Shown here: in pieces, positions 59,244 to 64,000 of the stretch | Layout: every line of letters begins with the position of its first letter | How positions within the stretch are numbered: position 1 is the first letter of the stretch | Notes under the pieces: generated by a model | What the model was told of the DNA's origin: nothing | What the model saw: the letters and a program-made list of their open reading frames with translations, nothing else | The model's database searches: none | DNA from: Paraburkholderia sp. BCC1885 | GTDB taxonomy: Bacteria; Pseudomonadota; Gammaproteobacteria; Burkholderiales; Burkholderiaceae | DNA: 64,000 nucleotides | Assembly: GCF_900996235.1 (NCBI RefSeq) | Contig: NZ_CAAJGM010000088.1 | Span: 102,450 to 166,449 of the forward strand | Direction: 5' to 3' | Translations under genes and position numbers: made by a program

Positions 59244-59259
59244 TCCATGTTTTGTGCCA
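59244..59259 (-). promoter_or_regulatory. Candidate sigma54 promoter of hmp
   Basis: On the minus strand TGGCAC is followed by AAAAC and ATGGA. The sigma54 consensus is TGGCAC-N5-TTGCA, with GG and GC ten bases apart. Here the -24 box is perfect but the -12 box reads ATGG, so it is an imperfect match. It lies about 60 bases before hmp, and its regulator NorR is of the sigma54-dependent class. Confidence 0.5.
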
Positions 59260-59276
59260 GGTGTAAAATCAATCTA

Positions 59277-59289
59277 AATCAATGATTTA
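59277..59289 (+). promoter_or_regulatory. Consensus IHF binding site in the hmp-norR spacer
   Basis: AATCAATGATTTA fits the IHF consensus WATCAR-N4-TTR at every fixed position. It is also the core of a perfect palindrome with 8-base arms (59274-59290). It lies between the candidate NorR sites (59302-59327) and the sigma54-like promoter (59244-59259). IHF bends DNA in that place in typical sigma54 systems. Confidence 0.6.
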
Positions 59290-59301
59290 GGTTTAAGGAT
59301 G

Positions 59302-59327
59302 GTCCATACGACTCTAGTCAGACCGAC
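59302..59327. promoter_or_regulatory. Two GT-N7-AC elements, candidate NorR sites
   Basis: GT-CCATACG-AC (59302-59312) and GT-CAGACCG-AC (59317-59327) are 15 bases apart. GT-N7-AC is the core recognised by NorR in E. coli. They lie 43-83 bases upstream of the sigma54-like promoter. The motif is short, and a third match at 59221-59231 downstream of the promoter shows that chance hits occur. Confidence 0.45.
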
Positions 59328-59343
59328 TGCATCGGAGGTCGCA

Positions 59344-60894
59344 ATGACTGCGCGCGCCGTGCTCGACGCGCTGACGCCGCTGGTGCAGGATCTTTCGCGC
59401 GACCTGCCTGATCACGAACGCTACCGGCGCTTGTTGAGCAGCCTGCGGGCACTTTTTCCTGCCGATGCAGCCGCGCTGCTGCGGCTCGATGGCGACGTGC
59501 TGGTGCCGCTCGCCATCGACGGCTTGAGTAGCGACACGCTCGGGCGCCGCTTTCGCGTCAGCGACCATCCACGCTTCGAGCAGTTGCTGGCGAGAACGGA
59601 GCCCATGCGTTTCCCGGCGGACTCCGAGTTGCCCGATCCTTACGATGGTCTGGTGCAGGGCGTGGATGGCAATCTGGCGGTCCATGATTGCCTCGGCTGT
59701 CCGCTGATGGTGCGAGGCCGTCCATGGGGACTGCTCACGCTTGACGCCGTGGATCCGGCGCGTTTCGACAGTGTGGACATGACTTCGCTGCAGGCGTTTC
59801 TGAGCCTGGGCGCGGCCACCGTGAGCGTCGTCGAGCGGATCGATACGCTGGCTCGCACGAGTGAGCAGGAGCGCAACCGGGCCGAAGCCTACCGGCAGGC
59901 GAGCGGCCAGAGCCGCCGCGAAATGATCGGCGGCAGCGCGCCGCACCGACATCTGATGGAAGAGATCGAAGTCGTCGCCAGCAGCGATCTCACCGTGTTG
60001 ATTACGGGCGAAACGGGTGTCGGCAAGGAACTGGTGGCCAATGCGATCCACGCGCTGTCGTCGCGTTCCGGCAAGCCTCTGATCAGCCTGAACTGCGCGG
60101 CCCTGCCCGATACGCTCGTCGAAAGCGAATTGTTCGGGCATGTGCGGGGCGCTTTCTCGGGCGCATCGTCGGACCGGCGCGGCAAGTTCGAACTCGCCGA
60201 CGGCGGCACGCTGTTTCTCGACGAAGTCGGCGAATTGCCGCTCGTCGTGCAGGCCAAGTTGCTGCGGGTGCTGCAAAACGGCCAGTTGCAAAGAATTGGT
60301 TCGGATAACGAACATCAGGTGGACGTGCGGCTGATTGCGGCCACCAACCGCGATCTGGCCGAAGAGGTGAGAGCGGGGCGGTTTCGTGCCGATCTGTATC
60401 ACCGTTTGAGCGTCTATCCGCTGCGCGTGCCGCCCTTGCGCGAACGTGGCCGCGATGTATTGCTGCTCGCGGGCTTCTTTATCGAAGAAAACCGCTCGCG
60501 GCTGGGCCTTCTCAGCATACGTCTCGCTGCCGACGCGCAAGCCGCCCTGCTGCGTTATTCATGGCCGGGCAATGTGCGCGAACTCGAACATCTGATTGGG
60601 CGTAGCGCCCTGAAGGCGCTCGCAATCAATCGCGACCGGCGGCGCATTCTGACCTTGACGGCGGCTGATCTGGCACTGGCGGTGAACCGCAGCGAAGCAG
60701 GCGATGCAGCGACGCACACCGTGGCGACGCGAAATGTGGAACTCGATTTCCGCAGCGCCGTGACCGCCTACGAGCGGACCATGCTGGTGGACGCGCTGGC
60801 GCGTGCCAACCAGAACTGGGCGGCTGCCGCGCGTGAACTGGGCATGGATCGGGCCAATCTCAACCGGCTCGCCAGACGGCTCGGTCTTAAATGA
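59344..60894 (+). CDS. norR: NO-responsive sigma54-dependent activator NorR
   Basis: A 516-residue enhancer-binding protein. The N-terminal GAF domain (about 1-165) senses NO through iron; conserved ADSELPDPYDGL and VHDC (His/Cys ligand region) match E. coli NorR. The AAA+ domain has Walker A GETGVGKE, Walker B LFLDEVGE and a GAFSGA loop in place of the usual GAFTGA that contacts sigma54. A Fis-type helix-turn-helix ends the protein. The start is 59344 because GGAGGT lies four bases upstream and it matches the NorR N-terminus; an ATG at 59299 would cover the NorR-site region. Confidence 0.94.
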   Translation: MTARAVLDALTPLVQDLSRDLPDHERYRRLLSSLRALFPADAAALLRLDGDVLVPLAIDGLSSDTLGRRFRVSDHPRFEQLLARTEPMRFPADSELPDPYDGLVQGVDGNLAVHDCLGCPLMVRGRPWGLLTLDAVDPARFDSVDMTSLQAFLSLGAATVSVVERIDTLARTSEQERNRAEAYRQASGQSRREMIGGSAPHRHLMEEIEVVASSDLTVLITGETGVGKELVANAIHALSSRSGKPLISLNCAALPDTLVESELFGHVRGAFSGASSDRRGKFELADGGTLFLDEVGELPLVVQAKLLRVLQNGQLQRIGSDNEHQVDVRLIAATNRDLAEEVRAGRFRADLYHRLSVYPLRVPPLRERGRDVLLLAGFFIEENRSRLGLLSIRLAADAQAALLRYSWPGNVRELEHLIGRSALKALAINRDRRRILTLTAADLALAVNRSEAGDAATHTVATRNVELDFRSAVTAYERTMLVDALARANQNWAAAARELGMDRANLNRLARRLGLK

Positions 60895-61085
60895 TTTGCC
60901 TTGATTTACGATGATCTGCTGTGCCCGGTGGAACGCGGCCTGCTCGAAGCACCGCCACGATCATAGGTGGTGAGCCGGCCTTGTCGTAATTCACCAGACG
61001 TATGGCGCTATTTGCATGCCTCGGGATGCAATGATGTCCTGGACGGCGGGGATGGCCCCTAAAACGCTTATGTCCAAGGGATTTC

Positions 61086-61970
61086 ATGCGAACGACGACC
61101 CACGGCGGCTCACGAGTGGCATGGCGGCGCGCGCTCAAGCAACCGCTGCTGAACGTCGTGGCGAGATTGCCCGACGGCGTGCAGCGGGCGATGTTCGCGC
61201 CGCGCATCCGCCGCATCTGCATTCGCGTGCCGCTGTTGCGCGCGGTGTATTCGGGCTGCTTGCGGCGCCATCCCATCGACCTGCAATACGGCACCGATAC
61301 CAGCGGCCTCGTCGACGCCGAGGCGCTGCAGCGCGATGCCAGCCTCGCGAGCCAACTACGCCCCTATATGGGCTCGCAACCGACCATCATTCGCCGCGCG
61401 CTGGACACCCTCGGCGATATCGCCGGCTATACCTTCATCGATATTGGTTGCGGCAAGGGCCGGCCGCTGATCGTCGCCTCCGAGTATCCGTTTGCGCTGG
61501 CGCTCGGCTACGACATCAGCGCGGAGCTCGTCAAGGTCGCCAACGCGAACGGCGCCGTGCTGGCGCGACGCTTTCCGCAGCGTCCGCCGATCCGCGCGGT
61601 CACGGCCAATGTCGCCGATCTGGCCGTGCCTTCGGGCAAGGTGGTCGTGTTCATGTTCAATCCGTTCGGCCCGGAATTGATGGCGACCTTGCTCGCGAAA
61701 CTGGAAGAGGGCCTTGCCGGCGGCACGCTCGACCATCTGTTCGTGGTCTACGACAATCCTGTCTGCGGCGAGGTATTCGACGGCTCAGGCTATTTGCAAC
61801 GGTGGTTTGCGAGGATGTTGGCGTATGACCATCGCGAACTCGGCTTTGGACCGGAAGACCAGGAAGGCGTCGTAATCTGGCAAAGCGTGCGCAATGCACG
61901 GCCGGATGCGTTTGCGGACCGCGAGCGGCCCATCACCTCCAGGGACAGGCTCAGCGCGGTTATCGAATAA
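61086..61970 (+). CDS. Class I SAM-dependent methyltransferase
   Basis: A 294-residue protein. A basic N-terminal region of about 60 residues precedes the methyltransferase fold. The fold has the SAM motif FIDIGCGKGRPLIVASEYP, an acidic ALGYDIS motif II, and VVVFMFNPFGPELMATLL as motif III/IV. AAGGGA lies four bases before the start. The substrate is unknown. It is not in an obvious operon. Confidence 0.88.
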   Translation: MRTTTHGGSRVAWRRALKQPLLNVVARLPDGVQRAMFAPRIRRICIRVPLLRAVYSGCLRRHPIDLQYGTDTSGLVDAEALQRDASLASQLRPYMGSQPTIIRRALDTLGDIAGYTFIDIGCGKGRPLIVASEYPFALALGYDISAELVKVANANGAVLARRFPQRPPIRAVTANVADLAVPSGKVVVFMFNPFGPELMATLLAKLEEGLAGGTLDHLFVVYDNPVCGEVFDGSGYLQRWFARMLAYDHRELGFGPEDQEGVVIWQSVRNARPDAFADRERPITSRDRLSAVIE

Positions 61971-62282
61971 CACGCTCGCGCTCGCTAGCGTCTGCATCCG
62001 CATCCACGCTGTTTCCGCAGCGTGTCTGGCTGTGCGAACGGCGAAAATCACATCGCCACGGCATGCACGCCATTTCTCCGTCAAACATTGAAAGCAATCC
62101 GAAATAATTATCCTGGTGATTATCACGCTTGATTGACGGCGTGAATCAGCCGGGGAAATGCGCATGAATTTGTGAATTACCTATACGGAATTTAAGGAAT
62201 AACCATTCGTTAAATGTTTGGTTCAATCCTGATTGGCAGCCTGATATCGTGTTTTCGGTTCGACGCGCATCTTCCTTCTGCC
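61971..62282. other. Intergenic region before the GNAT gene
   Basis: 312 bases, AT-rich in the last 150, consistent with a promoter for the acetyltransferase gene. It holds a short inverted repeat GTGAT-T-ATCAC (near 62117) and no plausible gene. A frame from 62214 would extend the GNAT protein by 23 residues. Confidence 0.4.
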
Positions 62283-62831
62283 ATGACCTACAACATTATC
62301 GACACCACCTTGCTGGATCCCATCGCGCGGCCGCTGCTGGATGCGCTGCAGGTCGAGTATGCGACGCGCTACCGGGAGTTTCGGCCGGACAGTGCGGCGT
62401 CGGCGAGTGAAGAGCTGGTGCGCTATCCGGCCGAGTTATTTGCGCCACCCGAAGGCGGTTTCATTGTGATCGTGCGCGACGGCGAGACCGTCGGTGGCGG
62501 CGCGTTCAAGCGCTACGACGCCACGACCGCCGAACTCAAGCGGATCTGGACGCATGCCGGCCAGCGCCGTCAGGGCCTGGCGCGTCGCGTCGTGCAGGAA
62601 CTCGAGGCGCGCGCGTTACGGCAGGGATACCGGCGCGTCTATCTGACAACCGGCTTCAGGCAACCGGAAGCCGCGGCGCTTTATCTCAACGCTGGTTATG
62701 AGCCGCTGTTCGATCAATCGATTGCGCCGGAAGTCCATTTTCGCCTGCCGTTCGGCAAGGATTTGCTGGAGCCGGGCCGCACAGATTCGTTGAGCGATCT
62801 GGTGCAGCCGGAGCCGCTTGGACATCGTTAG
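62283..62831 (+). CDS. GNAT family N-acetyltransferase
   Basis: A 182-residue acetyl-CoA-dependent acetyltransferase. The fold is visible: GGFIVIVRDGETVGGGAFKRY, LKRIWTHAGQRRQGLARRVV (acetyl-CoA motif A, with Q-R-R-x-G) and EAAALYLNAGYEPLFD at motif B. The acceptor cannot be named. The binding-protein gene 78 bases downstream is read in the same direction. Such pairs occur in sulfur-acquisition clusters, so the enzyme might act on a sulfur compound or its analogue. The start at 62283 begins where the fold does. Confidence 0.87.
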   Translation: MTYNIIDTTLLDPIARPLLDALQVEYATRYREFRPDSAASASEELVRYPAELFAPPEGGFIVIVRDGETVGGGAFKRYDATTAELKRIWTHAGQRRQGLARRVVQELEARALRQGYRRVYLTTGFRQPEAAALYLNAGYEPLFDQSIAPEVHFRLPFGKDLLEPGRTDSLSDLVQPEPLGHR

Positions 62832-62852
62832 GATTGCGTATCACAAGATCAT

Positions 62853-62891
62853 AAAACCGCTTCTAAAAACCGCTTCTAAAAACCATTTCTC
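62853..62891. repeat. Three tandem 13-base repeats upstream of a binding-protein gene
   Basis: AAAACCGCTTCTA occurs twice without gap (62853-62865, 62866-62878), and a third unit with three changes follows (62879-62891). The block ends 18 bases before the start codon at 62910. It could affect expression through copy-number change or be a protein-binding site. Confidence 0.8.
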
Positions 62892-62909
62892 AACAGGGCA
62901 TGAAAATTC

Positions 62910-63860
62910 ATGAAACACGGCTGGAAAATTCGCTCGGCGGTGGCCGGAACGTTCATTGTATTGGCGATGGGTTTGGCGGGCGCGGCACACGCAGCCAGCG
63001 CCGCGACCGCCATCAACCTGACGCCGGATCAGCATGATCGCATCCGCGCGACGCCCGATGCTGCGGCCATCCAGGCGGTGCCTGCGACGTTTCAGTTTGC
63101 CGAAAAGGGCGACCTGGTCGTGGGCATGACCGTGGCGTGGCCGCCGCTTGGCACCTACGCGACCGATTCGAAGACCGTAGTGGGCTATGACCCGGACCTG
63201 TCGCAACTGGTCGCCGATGGTCTCGGGCGCAAGCTGAAAATCGTTGTGCTGGCGTGGGAAGACTGGCCGCTTGCTTTGCAGTCGGGCAAGGTCGACGCGG
63301 TGATATCGAATGTGACGGTCACCGAGGAACGCAAGCAGAAGTTCGACTTCTCGACCTACCGGCGCGACGTGCTGGGATTCTACGTGGCCGACTCCAGCCC
63401 AATCAGGTCGATCCGCGAACCGAAGGATGTCGCCGGTTTGCGCGTCATTACCGATTCGGGCACCAATCAGGAAAAGATTCTGCTCGAATGGGACAAAGAA
63501 AACGTCGCACACGGTCTGAAGCCGGTGCAGGTTCAGTACTACGACGACGTCGCCGTGCGGGAGGTGGCGCTGCGCTCGGGTCGCGCCGACGTCATTCTCA
63601 GCGTCAACTCGGCACTCGCCTACGCGGCGGCGCAGAAAGGCGGCATACGCTCGGTGGGCACCATCAGCGGCGGCTGGCCGATTATTGCCGACGTGGCCAT
63701 CACGACGCGCAAGGGTAGTGGACTCGCCGAGCCGCTCACCCTGCTGTTGAACGACCTGATCAGCAACGGCAAATACACCCAGGTACTCGATCGCTGGAGT
63801 CTGGGCGCCGAGGCCATCGACAAGGCCCGGACTAATCCGCCGGGGCTGCCCAAGAGCTGA
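62910..63860 (+). CDS. Amino-acid-type ABC transporter substrate-binding protein (family 3)
   Basis: A 316-residue periplasmic binding protein. A signal peptide (cut after AHA near residue 28) precedes the family 3 signature VVGYDPDLSQLVADGLGR and VDAVISNVTVTEERKQKFDFS. LRVITDSGTNQEKILLEW is in the second lobe. The preferred ligand could be an amino acid or a sulfur compound such as a cysteine derivative. The permease and ATPase expected downstream are not seen, because an insertion sequence begins 20 bases after the stop codon. Confidence 0.92.
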   Translation: MKHGWKIRSAVAGTFIVLAMGLAGAAHAASAATAINLTPDQHDRIRATPDAAAIQAVPATFQFAEKGDLVVGMTVAWPPLGTYATDSKTVVGYDPDLSQLVADGLGRKLKIVVLAWEDWPLALQSGKVDAVISNVTVTEERKQKFDFSTYRRDVLGFYVADSSPIRSIREPKDVAGLRVITDSGTNQEKILLEWDKENVAHGLKPVQVQYYDDVAVREVALRSGRADVILSVNSALAYAAAQKGGIRSVGTISGGWPIIADVAITTRKGSGLAEPLTLLLNDLISNGKYTQVLDRWSLGAEAIDKARTNPPGLPKS

Positions 63861-63880
63861 TTCATCCGGGCAGTGAGAGG

Positions 63881-64000
63881 TGGCCCCGGAAATCTGGACA
63901 GTCGGTTAGGTGGAATCGCTGGGTTCTGAGATAGGCATAATGCCTACAAAGGAAACCAGACGATGACGAAGAGAACCCGGCGCACGCACTCAGCGGCGTT
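63881..64000 (+). mobile_element. Left end of an IS3-family-like insertion sequence (cut by window)
   Basis: A likely terminal sequence TGGCCCCGGAAATCTGGACA begins at 63881. It is followed by a leader and the start of a transposase-type gene. The right end lies outside the window, so length, target duplication and intactness cannot be judged. Confidence 0.65.
63963..64000 (+). CDS. Transposase OrfA N-terminus, IS3 family (partial)
   Basis: Only 12 full codons are visible (MTKRTRRTHSAA, then a cut codon). This opening, with R/K-rich start and THS, matches IS3-family OrfA proteins, which carry the helix-turn-helix for terminal-repeat binding. AAAGGA precedes the start by nine bases. The rest, and any OrfB frameshift, lies beyond the window. 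Confidence 0.65.
   Translation, partial: MTKRTRRTHSAA

Noticed and set aside
59299..59343. Upstream start of norR
   Set aside because: AAGG lies directly against this ATG, too close to work, while the ATG at 59344 has GGAGGT and aligns with the NorR N-terminus.

Overview
The window looks like chromosomal DNA of a beta-proteobacterium of the Burkholderia/Paraburkholderia type. The grounds are the high GC content with strong G/C at third codon positions, a DUF4148 secreted protein, and a full wsp operon. Other typical traits are tandem SfnB-type organosulfur genes, MotA/MotB and an NorR-Hmp pair. No rRNA, tRNA or CRISPR array was seen. All family names come from reading the translations; no database search was possible.

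Layout. 1-2.6 kb: motA-motB behind a sigma28-like promoter, and a small conserved-looking ORF. 2.9-5.9 kb: a pirin gene divergent from a LysR regulator, then a MipA/OmpV outer-membrane protein. 6-9.2 kb: small unknown genes, a gene-poor stretch holding an orphan minus-strand terminator, and a two-gene minus-strand operon whose promoter is overlapped by a LexA-type SOS box. 9.5-11.6 kb: large-subunit catalase katE. 11.8-18.1 kb: a signalling cluster of hybrid kinase (CHASE3-GAF-HK-3xREC), CheR, a CheB lacking its receiver domain, and a REC-kinase. 18.3-22.9 kb: an SsuA-like binding protein, a LytTR two-component pair, and small membrane or secreted proteins. 23-30.5 kb: TPR/glycosyltransferase-like protein, beta-hydroxyacid dehydrogenase, membrane protein, DUF4148 protein, DNA polymerase II, HU and an ABM-domain protein.

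30.6-39.6 kb holds a complete wsp operon in the order wspA-B-C-D-E-F-R on the minus strand. It encodes a surface-sensing chemoreceptor pathway ending in the diguanylate cyclase WspR. 40-41 kb is an aspartoacylase-family deacylase.

41.2-55.5 kb is a probable organosulfur-scavenging island. It contains a MetQ-type binding protein, two tandem SfnB-type flavoenzymes, an NtaA/DszA-type monooxygenase and a nitroreductase. It also has an MFS transporter, a sulfonate/taurine-type ABC transporter, a further acyl-CoA-dehydrogenase-like enzyme and an AhpD-like protein. A groES-groEL operon with a clear CIRCE element and an atypical GroEL tail sits inside it.

55.6-64 kb: an AraC regulator, a GDSL lipoprotein esterase, and flavohemoglobin hmp divergent from norR. 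The hmp-norR spacer carries a candidate sigma54 promoter, a consensus IHF site and two GT-N7-AC elements. Then come a methyltransferase, a GNAT acetyltransferase and an amino-acid-type binding protein. The window ends inside the left end of an IS3-family-like insertion sequence 20 bp after that last gene.
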